The notes under the pieces: model-generated
Databases searched by the model: none
The model's input: the letters and a program-made list of their open reading frames with translations, nothing else
Told to the model about the DNA's origin: nothing
Translations under genes and position numbers: made by a program
Shown: piece by piece, positions 50,569-63,800 of the stretch
Layout: every line of letters starts with the position of its first letter
Position numbering within the stretch: position 1 is the stretch's first letter
NCBI RefSeq assembly: GCF_023856365.1
Contig: NC_064543.1
Location: forward strand, 5,120,952-5,184,951
DNA: 64,000 nucleotides
Reading direction: 5' to 3'
Source: Brienomyrus brachyistius
Lineage: Eukaryota; Chordata; Actinopteri; Osteoglossiformes; Mormyridae

Positions 50569-51054
50569 CAACCATATTGCTTTTCAATGTAGTTCCAGGT
50601 AGTGGAAACAGGTTTCCACGCAGGTCCTTTCAGCTTCTGTTATGTGGAGCAAAGCATAGAATCAGGAGCGGCATCTGGGGTGCAGTAAATGAGACTTACT
50701 GTCTGCTCTGTTCACTAAGAGGACCCCTACTAGCGCACAATCCTGCTTTCAGATGACAGATGGGCAGCCGGGACTCTACGCCAGTGCTGCCAGCATCGGC
50801 TCCAAGCTGCATGCCTCCCCCTGCCCTCCGAGGTGCTGCCCGCTGTCCTACTCACATTGTTCCTGCTCTGCCTGCAAACATGGGCAGCTGGCACTTCCGT
50901 GACACCTGCGCTTGCCTCTCTCCACTCATATGTGCATTAGTCCTGAATTTAAAGGGCACTGAGCGTAGAAAGACAAGATATACCCATCCGGTTGCATCAT
51001 GGTTAGGAACATGGGGAGATACGGCCAAAAACTGGTTCGATGGTAGTACATTCA

Positions 51055-51317
51055 GATGCCTATCTGATGATCTGATAGGACTCTACACTGGGATGCCTAT
51101 CTTATGATCGGATATCATACTACACTGGGATGCCTATCTTATGATCAGATAGCATACTACACTGGGATGCCTATCTTATGATCGGATAGCATACTACACT
51201 GGGATGCCTATCTTATGATCGGATAGCATACTACACTGGGATGCCTATCTTATGATTGGATAGCATACTACACTGGGATGCCTATCTTATGATCGGATAG
51301 CATACTACACTGGGATG
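51055..51317 (+). repeat. 37-bp minisatellite, about 7 copies
   Basis: ACTGGG recurs at 51087, 51124, 51161, 51198, 51235, 51272 and 51309, exactly 37 bp apart. Each unit holds GGGATGCCTATCTTATGATC then GGATAG. CTATC and GATAG within the unit form a small inverted repeat. Internal copies differ by one base or so, and the outer copies by more. Confidence 0.95.
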
Positions 51318-53423
51318 TGATCCAGTTGCCAGATGGATGTCATTTACTGGGCTATCTAAAGGTAGAGGGCTGGTGATTCATCACCACATAAAAGTCAGAA
51401 GGTCCCTCTAGGCCGGCCCTGTGCTGTTGTGATGTCACTCATCTGAGTACATTAATAATTTCATAACTCAAAGCAGCCTGGATACATCTCAGATTTGTAT
51501 ATACTGTCTGGAAGTCTAGAAGCAGAACCTGACCATTTATTTCAAACATGGAAAGAGAACTTCCTGTCCTAATCCAAGAAGAAGCACCTTACAATGCAGT
51601 TACAACAATGTCTTGGCGGACCATTGTGATCACACGCTGTTTCAAAGAAGCTGTCAGTTCAGTGGGAGATGGACAATGGAGGTTGTTTTGCCAGATAAAA
51701 TGATCAGACAGAATGAAGGTGATCGTCTGTTTCAGGGTATGTAGAAACCTCAGATAACAAAGACCCTGGACTCTGGGTCAGGTCTCTGTCCAGTAGATGC
51801 CCATCAACAAAAATAAAAAGACAACTGGGCTTTGTTTGTTTAGCCTTTGTTTGTTTGGCCTTTGTTTGTTTAACCGTTGTTTGTTTGTTTAATTTTATTG
51901 TTTAGCATTCTAGATTCGCCATATCATCTTTGTCAGCTCAGATTTTAAATATGGCTCCCTACTTCTGCAGCCTTGTAAGAATGCATTACATAAATAAAAA
52001 CGCCCATCAAGGTGACCTCGAGTTCTCAGCACTTTTCTCTGTTTACAGCAGCAGAAATCCCTTTCGACAGCTGAACAGCTGTTCTCTACTCCAGCAGGAT
52101 CTCCTCACTGCAAAGCAGCATCCCGAAGACGTGGCTGCGCTCTCAGGGCGCATTTCGCGCCGCTCCCGTTCTTTGCTTTCAATTGTACCACTGAAACAGA
52201 TAAGTTTGGCATGAGACAAAGGATGCCTGGCCTGCTCATCCTGGAATAAACTGGATTTTAAAGCTAAATGTTCCAACTACATGAATTAAACTGGAATATA
52301 AGAAAGCGGATGGTCCATTTTTTTCTAGCATTTATGTTGTCGTACTAAAAATTGGTCACTGTTTTTGGTGGCTACAGGACTCTGTGGGTCAACAAATAGG
52401 AGGATGCAGTGAGAAATCAAATTGGGCTTTCGGGAAAGGTGTGTGTTCTCGGTACAGACGAAGTGAACTAATGAGCTTGTCACCTGACATTGTGCCCCTG
52501 CTGGGACATGCGGCCTTACAGAGTCGTTCTGTAATTCTGAAAGGAATCAGGGCAGCCGTAATTAAGATACACCACCTCTTTGCTTCTCTGGTTCATACCA
52601 GCTGTATTTTTTTTTAGACATTCATTTCATCGGTGTTACATGTAAATTAGTCTGCACCTATATTTGCAATAAGCACTCTCAGAATTACGTGGATTCAACC
52701 GACCATTTCCATGTAACGTTGAGCAGAAACGAAGCTCTGGGTTTCGGAATTCTGAAGCTCACACGGATCTCTTGTCCACTGAGGAACGTGTGGATCATCT
52801 CCCGCAGCTTGGTGGCATAAATTCTTACTCAGCCGGGGGAAAAGGTGGAAAGCACTACCGGCACTTTGCACCCGGGAGCACAGGAGTCACATTCAGCGAG
52901 AGGCATTAATCTTTAATATTCTAGGGTGTTTCAGTTTATTTACACCTCCCTCGGAGATGGCAGTCGCTAATGGAATATAGCCAAGCACCCCAGAATGTCA
53001 AATCATCGCTGAATGCAATTTACAGTCCTACAGAGGAGGGGGCGTCCTCAGATGCAAACTGAACTGGAGCTGTAGAAACCTAAAAGTGATGCGTTCATTA
53101 CAAATCAGCATGTTTCCCCATCTGTTCACGAGGCCATCTGTCTGATGGGTCAGGAGAAGCTCCTGCTAGGACTGCTGGACTCAGAGCACATACTCACACA
53201 CTAAAGGCAATTTTGAGACACCTGGTTACATAAACCTTATGTCTCTGGATCACGAGGGAAACTGCAGTACCCAGACGAAACGCAAATTTTGATATTGACC
53301 TCAATGTGTTCGGCTGATTTTTCTTATATGATGACTGGCTAGTATTTCCATCTGACGCTAGAGGATTTTTGCCCCGTACTCCTCTGACTCGACCAACTTT
53401 AATCACATGGGGCAAAATCATGG
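51318..53423. other. Noncoding stretch
   Basis: No exon was recognised. A short TTTGTTTG repeat lies at 51833-51890. Confidence 0.5.
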
Positions 53424-53580
53424 ATGATGGTGGCCCAATGGCTAGGGAAGTGTGCTGGTGAATGAAAGGTTGCTGGTTCAAATCCCTAACTTACAAGGTA
53501 CTGTTCGCCAAGCTACTCACTGCTATGTCACAAAGGGGTTAAACACAGAGGACTCATTCTTTTGTGGTGTGAACACATTG
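53424..53580 (+). repeat. tRNA-headed SINE, second copy
   Basis: GTGGCCCAATGGCTAGGGAAG (A-box side), GGTTGCTGGTTCAAATCCC (B-box side), ACAAGGTACTG and GGGTTAAACACAGAGGACTC follow the same order as the SINE at 13877. Confidence 0.75.
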
Positions 53581-55428
53581 ACGAATAATGACTTTCACTA
53601 TTTGCAGCTTCAATGGGCCACTTAGACTGAATTTATAAAAGCCTCACGATGTTTAATCTTATTGCTGAATCGGTAGTTCTCAGTGATTTACCTGCTTTGG
53701 AAAATAAATACAGACATTGTAATCAATTGTCGAAAAGAGCTGACGTTTGACCTTTATCGTTCTCACGAGGAGACGTGTATCTATCTGTCTATCTAATGGT
53801 GTGCTGTCTCTGTGCGATGGGTCTATGTTCCCTGTGGATCGCTCTGTCCTGAAGATGTCCTGCCGCCATTGGTGAGCTGTGAGGGAGCGGGAATGTGCTG
53901 CACCAGAGTCTCTGGGGGGACACTGAGGCAGCAATGAAGGGCATGTTATTCTCAGCAGAACACGCGGCCATGAACCTCTGCCTGTTTCCTAGGGAATATC
54001 GCAGTTCCTGTGCAGCATTTTGACATCCTTACTCACTTTCTTCACTGAAAAAAAAGCAGAGAATGTCTCCTTCAATAAAACCAGGAAGGTTAATGTTAGT
54101 ATCCCAAAGCTGGTTGCCTGGTCTATATATAGGACGTGCATTTGTACCGTGTGCCTTTACGGCAGCGTTTACATCACATCCGCCAGCACGTCACAGTCCG
54201 TGTCCCCTTAGGGTGACAGAATCAGTTATGGGGAGATTTTGACAGCTCTCTGCGCCTTGTAGCCTAAGGGTGGGAGGTTTGCAACCTCTTACCTGTTTTT
54301 GTTTCAAATATCAAGCTTTATGTATTTCAGAGTCGGAACAGCCCCAGAGACGCCCCCCCCCCCCGCCTTCATTGTATCTCAGGCATTTAGCAGTCCTAAA
54401 TAATGCATGGGATCATCCCTCCTGCTGCAGGAGAAGCCGGTCCATCCCAGCCCCCCGGCTCCAAGCGTGGGAGAGCCCCGCAGGGAGTGTACGCCCGTTT
54501 ACCAGAAGCAGGACCAAACACAGGCAGGCAGAAAACAAAGCATAACCCAGAATCCTACACATTGCTGATTTCTCGTGATTTGAAACTGGATCCCCTAAAA
54601 GTCCATGAAGACTAAAATCACCAACTAAATCACCAAAAATCACCCAACTAAGGCCATCTGAATACATTCAATTAAAGCAGATAAGTTCATGGACTTTTCA
54701 ATAACTTAGTTCAAGCTGGAGTAACATTAATATCCAACAAACCTTACATGCATTCCCATTCCTGTTAAATAGATTTTTAGATGATTGGACATAATTTCCA
54801 AACTTTGAGCTCCTTGATATGTCCTCAGCAGAGCAAGAGGGTTAAAATATGTGAAGCTGCTTCCATACAAAATGTTTATTATCATTAACAGACATGAAAG
54901 CAGAAAGATGTAGAGGAACAGATTTAGGCTTCCTTACCAGAAACGGCATTCCCTGAAGACAAAGACAATTCCTCTTTCAGAAAAAAAGAAACAATGACAG
55001 GAAAGGGAAGATTCTGGGAAAAGAAAGCGATGTGGAAAGTGACCTGTGCAAGACAGTCCTGCCGCCCAGCGATCCGTGGAGCCGGACTGTAAGGTCCAAC
55101 CTCACGATCCGACTCACTCGACTCCCCAGGAGCTCCCCCCTGCTGCTGGCAGTACAGCAAATGGCTGCTTCCATCACAGCTCACGAGCAACAAGCTCCCA
55201 GTGCCAGCAAGGGGGGGGGGGGGGGGCAGCCCTTCGGGCTGATGCGGGAGGCAAGCGAGCGAGTGTCAGCGCTAGTGTAAGTGGGAAGGCTTGGCAGATG
55301 GCAGTGGGGGCGGGGCTAATGGCAGTGAGGGGCGGGGCTGCCCTATGTGACAGATGTGTTGACTTTCAGGTCAAACAGCAAATGGATGTGGTGTCGGTCC
55401 TGGGGGGGAGGGGAGGGAGGTGGCTTAC
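53581..55428. other. Noncoding stretch, GC-richer toward the end
   Basis: No coding exon was recognised. From about 55200 there is a poly-G run (55211-55227) and GGGGCGGGGC motifs (about 55307-55340) of Sp1 type, next to the candidate exon at 55429. Confidence 0.4.
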
Positions 55429-55560
55429 CTTGCAGCAGGAGAGAGGCGGGGCTTTGAAAATGGAGCTGTGCACATATGCTACCGAGCGGGAAATCTGCTG
55501 ACCAGGCAGTCTGCTGTTCCTCTAATCCTCGTGGTGTGGCGAGACAGTAACCGGGGTGGT
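55429..55560 (-). other. Candidate untranslated exon of sv2b
   Basis: On the minus strand GCTGCAAG|GTAAGCC makes a strong donor at 55428/55429, preceded by GC-rich sequence with GGGGCGGGGC and AGGCGGGGC motifs around it. It is placed 10 kb upstream of the sv2b start codon, which appears to need an upstream noncoding exon. The upstream limit is arbitrary and there is no transcript support. Confidence 0.25.
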
Positions 55561-55699
55561 AACGAGACAGACAGAGCCTCGGAAGATGGAGCAGGGACCG
55601 CAAGGGCTGGGAGCAGACAGGAGAGCTGGGCCGGAAGCCTGGAAGCTGGCTGTGTGACATCCAGGGCAAATGAATACTTTTGGGGTTCCTCGGCTGGTG

Positions 55700-56467
55700 G
55701 AAGGAGACTGTTTTCTGCCTTCTAGCCCTGGAAATTCTTTGCCGTAAATCCTCTAGAGACTCCTCTTAAGAACAGAAAATTGCAGCCAGGAAATCCTGAT
55801 AAAATGCCAGGAAGTACTGTGCTGACCTTTATGTGTAAAACACTTTTAATAGAGAGCAATTCATAGTAATTTACAATGTATGTTCTGATCCCCGGGGCAG
55901 ATGGTCGTCAGTTCCAAGAGCCATTTCAACTTGCATTCTATTGCTGAACATCCTAACAAACACATTCTCAAAACTGTTTTTCTTTTCATCGCTGCATTAA
56001 TTTTTCACTTCAGTCTAAAAGGAACTTTGTTTTAATGTTAAGTTTTCACAGAACAGTGTTTGTGAGAGTATATGTCATGCAATGAGGCAGGTCTGGCACA
56101 ACCTCAGCAGTCTAAATATAGATCTGCTGCCTAAATATAGATCAAACACTGGTATCAACACACATCTTGCTGTCCATACGCCCCACCTCCCATCTCCCAG
56201 AGCACCAAGCACAGTCGCATATGATCCGTCATTCACGCCCCCCTGTGGCCGCTGTTGAGAAGCTTCTCCAATAGGGAATCAAACTGCATTCGCAAGCCTC
56301 ACTGACACACTGGTTTTTATGGATGAAAAACGGAAGAGGAGGTGAATTTGTGGCAGGAGGCCTGCAGAGGGGAACTGCAGGAAATCCTTCTCCTGGTGGA
56401 AGAACCTTCCAGACTGCGAAAACCAAGAACCCTTTTACTGCATAAAATGCAAAATATATAATATTAT
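55700..56467. other. Noncoding stretch
   Basis: Nothing recognised. Confidence 0.5.
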
Positions 56468-56610
56468 GCATCATGCATGCATCCATCCATTGTCTGAACC
56501 TGCTTATCCTATGATAACTCACAGGGGTCCGGAGCCCATCCCGGAAGCAACAGGCCCAAAACAGGAAAGAACCCAGGATGAGGCCCCAACCCACCGCAGG
56601 CCAGCTGTGC
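56468..56610 (-). repeat. Interspersed repeat, 3' part, reverse
   Basis: CATGCATCCATCCATTGTC, GGGGTCCGGAGCCCATCCCG and GAACCCAGGATGAGGCCCC mirror the end of the repeat at 32794-33150 on the opposite strand. Confidence 0.7.
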
Positions 56611-59600
56611 GTGTTTCACATCTGGATGCTCTTCTGCTCCACTGGCGCAGTGACAGTCTTTTTTTCTGCCACCTTGTGGACAAATTGAAGCATTTGCATG
56701 AAAAAACTTCCAGCTATGCTTGTTATAGCCTTCAGGGGGCGCTAAAAGAACAGTGGCAAATGGCATTGCAGTACATGTCTGTCTAATGCATTTAATGGGA
56801 GTTTGTAATTATTTTGATCGCTCCCAATAGGACCCTTATCCAGTATAAATGCAAATAATAAAAACCAAAAGTCTGAACACAGAAAGCTTCCCATATGAAC
56901 TGAAAGACTCTTCTTTCACTTAAGCAATTTCCACCAGGATAATAAAAATATTCTGATTTTCTTTTTAAGGCTTAAAAAAAGATCACTGACAAAATACGGA
57001 TCACAGACTATTATGAATATCAGACGCACTGCGTTTTCTGTCATCGTGACCTTTTGCCACCTGATGCCAGGTGCAGTGTTGCACGATTGAGGGAAATTGA
57101 CTGATCTTCAGAACCAGAAACGTCCTCATTACCGCTTGGGCGTGAGACACCCAACTGCCATAACTGGCACATCCACGCGACATGACAAAAACCAGGGCTC
57201 TGAACAGGACCTGCATGTCTTTCACGACACCCTCCTTGATATGCAGGAGGATATATTTTGAGGACGTCCGCCTCTGAAGTCCCCTTCCTTTATCCTGTAA
57301 GCATAGTTTCCCCCTTAGCTGGCGAATAACAAACATTCCCTTTTACACTTATCTGGAACTCTCAGAATAATTCTGTGCCGTGTCCATTTTCCCACATGGC
57401 TTTGGTGGGACTCCAGAGCTGATTAGAATTCACTGCTGTCAGACAACCCAGTGTCTGTGCTGCTGTTTCCAGTTGGCATCAATCATACTCATACTTGTAC
57501 TGTACAAGGACGTAGGCAGTACTGAAGAAGGTGCATGACCCTTTAGGCCCATAACTGCCAGATGACGATACATCCCCGTGAAATACAGCAGCTGTTTAAT
57601 GAATTCCTACTCGACTCACTGCCCTGGAAATTCCTTTTACGCTCCTGCAGTTAATGTCTGCCCAGATCCTCCACCAGCACTGATATCACCGTCCAGAATC
57701 TCAGCTCACAAACCCCCTTTCGTGGCGACACAAAGGCTCTCATGTAGAGCTTCGTCCTGAGCCTGTCGCCTCCTCTGTCAGTCTGGCAGCCCGTGGCAGC
57801 AGCAGGCCACGTGGAACACGCTGATATTCCCCTCACGTTCATCCCCAGAGCATCCAGGGCCGGGGGCTGCTCATGCGCGGCACAGCGTGGCGGAAACTCG
57901 ACACCTACCTCGTATTTACTTAACCTCCGCTCTGGTCGTTGGAGCAAAAAACCACCAGGCCTGCCCAGGTGCCCAGACAAAGAAGAGCGGTCTTTACGGA
58001 TTGCTATTGGGCACAGAGAAGGATGCTGTTTACACAAGATGATGTTTGCAATATGGCATAATCAGCTTGTACAGGAAACCCAAACGAGTGCATGTGGAGG
58101 ACCTCCACATGATGGCGCTGCGCCATGGACACATCCCCTATCAAGGGAGCCAGCTTTATTCTATGGTAAGGAGATGTGTAGGAGCCCCCATAAGTGGCAC
58201 AGCCTGGCTTGCATTCCCATACCAATGCTAAATTTATGGCTGTACCTGTACAAAGAGTATAAATAATGCTCACCTTCAAGTATGTTGCGTAGCCACTGCA
58301 GACTCTAATCTGCACCCAGTTAGTACCAGTGTTGTATGTTAAGAGGAGGCTTACGCAACGTGAAGAACTGGTAGCTCAAAACTGGTTCAAACTTGACTGC
58401 TCAACAGAGCAGTTGTCAACACAATAAGGTGGTCCGCTACAAGCCACTTCTTCAATGCTGTCTTCTGATGAATCTCAGAGTATCATCTGATTGGCCCACA
58501 GACAGATATGCTGACTCTGACCAATCCTGGCTCCTCACATTCCTCAAACCCGACCCTCGAGGGCATGCCTTGCCGTATTTTAGCATGAGGGCCGTCAACA
58601 GTCGTTTGGCAGTAAGAACAGCTGCCTGGTCCTGCCTCTCCCAAGAGCTTCCGGAATATTCTTCATCTGCTGGACGTTCCGTCATACATGTGGTCTGCTG
58701 CATTATACGTGGATTTTGAAGAATTCGACACAAAGCTGATATGTTTTCTTTTTAAGCCACACTGAGTCGTGTAATCTACCCACTGTTTGCAACAAACACT
58801 CTGACGTTTCTGATAAAAGACATAACAGATGCTTTTGTAGACAACAGGTTGCCTGCTTATGCATTTATGTCTCCTGTGAATACGAAAAGTAAACATTTGT
58901 TTATCTTGCTTAGTTTTGTCATTGTCCTGCTAAGAAATGTATATATGGATACATGCACTTGGGTTTTCAGTGGTAAGTAATAACTGGGACAGAAGACAAG
59001 GATTTGAGCTTAATGTCAAGTTTATCACTGCCTACTTTAACTGAATAGGAACCATGCAGTGACATAACAAAACTGTACGAAAGCACCGCATTCTGAGGGC
59101 ACATATAGGACTAAACATCACACTGCCTGTTGCCCACTAGCTAGTCCATCCAGACCATTACATCCAGTTCATCCTTAGCACTGGTGTGCAGTCTTGTTCC
59201 AAGTGGGTCCATGTTTTTTCCAGCCATAAGGGAAGATTGAAATTTTGACTGAATCGAGGTTCCACTTGTGATTTAATGGTTCAAAGGTACAACAGCACAG
59301 AAATACACAGCTAAGGTACCTAGATGATCAAGCTGGTTACTGCGAACTGCTCTTTCAGGCACCTAAAATAAGATAAAACATTAAGATAATTCAAATGAAT
59401 ACACTCGTGCCCTTACCGTTTCTCGTAGGATCTTCTAGGTATCAGCAGATTAAATATCTAGATATTCAACGGGCCAATCAATCAATCAACATGAAACAAA
59501 GACGATGATTCATAGGTTCTGACAAACCACGGATCTAATCTAATCAATCGGAGGGTTACGTCATGTAAAGCACGGTTACCAACAAGTGAGATGTTCACTT

Positions 59601-60400
59601 CCAGACAAGTCTGCCCACTCATTTACATGTATTTAAGTTTCGTTAATTGTGAATACTCTGTAGGGTTTGCAAACTGCCCCAACAGTTTTGATGTAGCTAA
59701 TTTTAGGTTTATAATGTAATAATATAGATTTGCCGTAAGTTTTCTTGCGTGCGAGAGTTTCACGCCAGATGCGTGAGAGTTGACAACCCTGTGTAAAGTG
59801 ATTTAAATGATGAAATCCTGTCACCGTCAAACAGTAATCAACCTTTCTGCTGACAGTCTTGTGGTATTTAAAACATTTTTTAAATAAATTCCACGATTTC
59901 GGCCACAGGATTCATTATATCTATTCAAGCGAATTACTTGAAAGATTTACGTTTAATTAAATAATACTGCACGATATGAAGTCTTATATAACCAGATTTA
60001 TATCCATAATTAAAATTGGAAACCGGAATAGCAGGAAACAGATATTTGAGTTGCTGTGATTGGCCACTAGGGGTCGACAAAAGCCAAAAATCAAGTATTT
60101 AAAAGTTTCTGCACTTTTCATATGACAAAGCTGTATATCCCATGTGTATCTATGGTGATCTAACTTTCTCGTTGGTATCACGTAAACGCCACTCCTACTT
60201 TAAAGAGCTTGTGTTACTATGAAACATCCTTAAAACTATTTATTATGAATGTGATGCATAGGCGTATTATTATTATTTTTTTAAATCTGATAAATGCATT
60301 AATTTTCCATAAATATATTTTCTTTCTTTCCTAAACACTACGCATCGGTAACAGTATCCAGCAGGAATACTTGTTTTGGCTTTTCATTTAACTGTTGTCC
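56611..60400. other. Noncoding stretch
   Basis: Many short frames occur, but none has recognisable domains or splice-consistent neighbours. Confidence 0.5.
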
Positions 60401-60888
60401 ATTGACACTGTTCTTGTAGCGTGTGGCCGAGGTACCTGTTTTTAGCAGGCTCTCTCGCCACATGCCAGCGGAACACATGTCTTATGTTACTAGCACGTAG
60501 TAGCCCGACTGGTCGCTAGCCCAATGAGAGACAATTCTACACGGTCTGTGCCAGGCAAACCTCCCGATCTAACTATCCCAGCAGATTTAAGATCCGCCTA
60601 CTGAGACGCGCTGGCTGAACTGCCATTGAAGACCAGTTTGTCGGAGGTAATTCAACAAGTGGCCTCTTTGCCTTTGGCTGTAGTCTCCAGCGCAAGGCTT
60701 TCTTGGATTAACTCTGGGTCGTGCTGGAGGAGTGACCGCTAACGACGGCGGACTTCTGGGCTGATCGCCGTGAATAAAGCGCCCGGCCGCGATAATGCGG
60801 AATTTGTCCGTGTTGACTTTTTAAAGGACGCGGACGCGGCTATGCCTCTCAGGGCGCTAAGTTGGAAGTAATTGCAGCGAAGATCGAG
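60400..60888 (+). other. Candidate noncoding first exon and promoter of a plus-strand gene
   Basis: This stretch is richer in GC and CpG than its surroundings (GCGCCCGGCCGCG, GGACGCGGACGCGGC). It ends in a strong donor, GATCGAG|GTAAGTGCC, at 60888/60889. The two late ATGs (ATGCGGAAT..., ATGCCTCTC...) open frames of about 10 codons, so the exon would be untranslated. The downstream exons would lie beyond the window. The gene cannot be named, and the 5' limit is arbitrary. Confidence 0.35.
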
Positions 60889-63800
60889 GTAAGTGCCGTT
60901 TAAAAGATTCACGTCTCATGCAACATTCTTGTTCAACGCGGCTGTAAATGCGGTTTATAAGCGCAACTCGGGTGCCAGACTGTCCTAAGGTCCGCATCTG
61001 TGCGCTACCGCATGTGGACCGCATATGAAAACTATATCATCACAATGTATTTTACTTTGCACGTCCTCGATCAAGGAGCAGTAAAGATTTTTTTTAAATC
61101 TGTTTGAGTGTTTCTTTGTGATCTCCCGCATCAAGTGGGGCGATCCTGGGTCTTAACGCGCTTGGCCGGCTCCCGACTCACGGCACTGACACTGCGCTGG
61201 TTCTGTGACTTAGGCCGAGTCCAGTCTCCTGCAAATTAAATGGTGGAGCTCCAGGCTCCACGCTTTGGGGTCTTGGATGGAGCCCGTCGCCCATTGTCTC
61301 ATCGGGGGGCTCAGTGGCTCCGGATTTGATTCCTACCGCAGCCCGGAGTCCTGCGGAGAAGCCGTGAGCCGCGACCGGTAGCTGGTATTCGGATACCGAA
61401 AAAGTTCAATTAATTACTTGATAAATTAATAAACCCAGTCACAATAGGCGCATGTAAAAACAATTTTATAGATGGCCATTATTACATTGCTGCCGGTTAG
61501 TGTATGTTTCAACTTAACCTTAATCTGTGAATTGCTTACTTCGCGTAAAACGACACTCATTGTGTCCAATACATTTTCAGGAAGTATTGTATTAAGCTGT
61601 GTAGCAAGGTGTTAAGTTTGGCCATTATGCGGAGGAGTGATTAACAAGCTCGGTGTTGCGGCTTCGTGATCATTACATGTGTCTGTCCCTCAGATTTCAG
61701 GCTGCTTGTTTTCCAGACATACATCAGCTTGAAAATTCAGTTTCAGAGCACAGTCTCTTCTGGATATTTAGGGGGGGAAAAAACCCTGAAGATTATTAGT
61801 GTCAGAGCAGCTGCCGTGCCTCGGATATCTGGGATGTTTCAAATTCTCCTGGAGTGTCCTATGATTTGGGGTGCCCAACTTTCTCCAAACAGATCTATAT
61901 TTGACCTTCTAGTGTCCAAAAGTGAATTCCATATTGAGAATAACAGTGCGTGCTCCCCAAGCCGACCTGATGTCTTATTTGCGTGATGAATGACGTCATT
62001 AAGATGGTGGTGCATCAGTGACCTAACTTCGTTTCTTCTTTATGCTAATTCATGATGTCAGAAGTCAAGTCGAAAGTCAATCTAAGCTCAATATATAGAA
62101 AATATGTTGTCTTTGCATTGCTAAATCACACGGTATATTTGTAAGGAACATTGCCTAAGCAGTAATCTCCGCAAATGAACGACTGGTGTGGCTTCTGTTT
62201 CCATTTTGTTCCGTGTTCATTTAATTTTGTTTCATTACAGGCTACTGCTAGTCTGTCATGAAAGCATCAACTAAATCTGGCTTGTTTCCTCAGAAATATT
62301 GCTAATTAGAAGTGGCGAAACACAGCTGTCAGCTCACTGTACAGCATGTATCATATCGCAATACCGCTTGTGAGGTTGATTGGCTAACCAGCATCAGAAA
62401 TGACGAAACAAAATGGCATAATTCAGTGATTTCTAGCACATCCCTGACCTTAATGTACCCAATGGGCATTCTGACACGGTGAAACTCACTGGCTGTAACG
62501 CAGTAAACAAGTACTAATGAATAAATGATAGACAGTGAAGGATCTCCTGTTGGACCTATGTGTCCTGCTGTCCTCTAAGTGCTCCTCTAATCGTTTTACA
62601 TTTACGCAAGATGGCATTATTTGAAAACACCTCCCACTCTGCCAGGTAAATTTATTTTAATTGTGTGAATAACAAGTAAATACTAACATTTTGTATTTAA
62701 GTGTGTGTCTCTTTTTGTAGTATGTTTTTTGTTCAGTTTCCAGAAGTAATAAAAGTTACACTTTATTGATAAGAACTAGTTAATTATGGTTAATTTTCAG
62801 TGATTACTGTGTCCATTGTTAAATCTCATTGTTGGTGTCTTGCTTTAGTTTTATACAAAAATACATTTTCCCTTTCCAAATAAAAGTAGTGATCGTAACA
62901 GGCAGTGTTTAATTAGTGTCTTTAGCGGGAAAATGTGACAAACTCATCCGCCTTTGAGTAGTGAAAAAAAAACTAAATGGTTAAACTCTCATCCACAGGG
63001 AAAGGAAAACCCTGGTTTTGTAGGTAGGCAGATTTCACACTTGTATGTCGACCGAGGACAGAAATATAGTCTAATTGAAATGCAGGAAAGGTGGTGGCTT
63101 CTAAATGATGCGTCAGAAGTGAAACTAGGGTGGGAAATATGTGGTGATGAGGCGGTCTCAGGGCAAAAACACGCCAGTATCCTCAACTAGGAATGACCCT
63201 GAAGTGAAAAGCAATTGTTGGTGGCAGCTGATTAACGAAAAAATTCATTGGTAAAGTAAAAAATGACTTGTGGAGTTACTTGTGTATTAGTTGGAGAGAC
63301 TAGTACACTCTTACTGAGAGTAGCAATAACATCAGATGCCCTTGTATAGGCATTTTGTTCTGTTATTATCTGGGAGGGGGGTTGAGTTGTATAAAAAGAA
63401 ATGATTTCTATGACTGGTATGCAGATCTGCGCATTTGCACACTGCAGGCCAGTGGAGGCACAGGAAGTGCCCATATCTCTGTGAATCAGGCCTTGTAGGC
63501 CGGAAGAGTTGTGTATTTTGCAGAAGTTATGGATTTCTTTCTTATCTTCGGTTTCTTTTATTTTGTCCGGAATACGGAGTAGTTCATGGGTCTGGCCCCT
63601 GAATCGGCGTTGACTCTTGCCCCAAGTTTGATTCATGTTGGCAACATGCTGATAGACTGATCGTAATTATTGTGGGGGATGTGAGGAGGGATGATGAAAG
63701 TGAGTTTGGGTCGAAAGCCCCTTGGTTTTCCGTCTCGGGTTAGTAATTTGGGGTTTTTGTCTCCCGTATTATTATTTCATAGTCTGGGGTTTCTTGTTCA

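Noticed and set aside
54924..55725. Overlapping 80-150 residue frames in the GC-rich block
   Set aside because: They are open because of GC composition and poly-G. No recognisable domain and no splice-consistent partner exons were seen.
62954..63636. Open frames near the right end as exons of a downstream gene
   Set aside because: No recognisable protein similarity and no convincing flanking acceptor and donor pairs.
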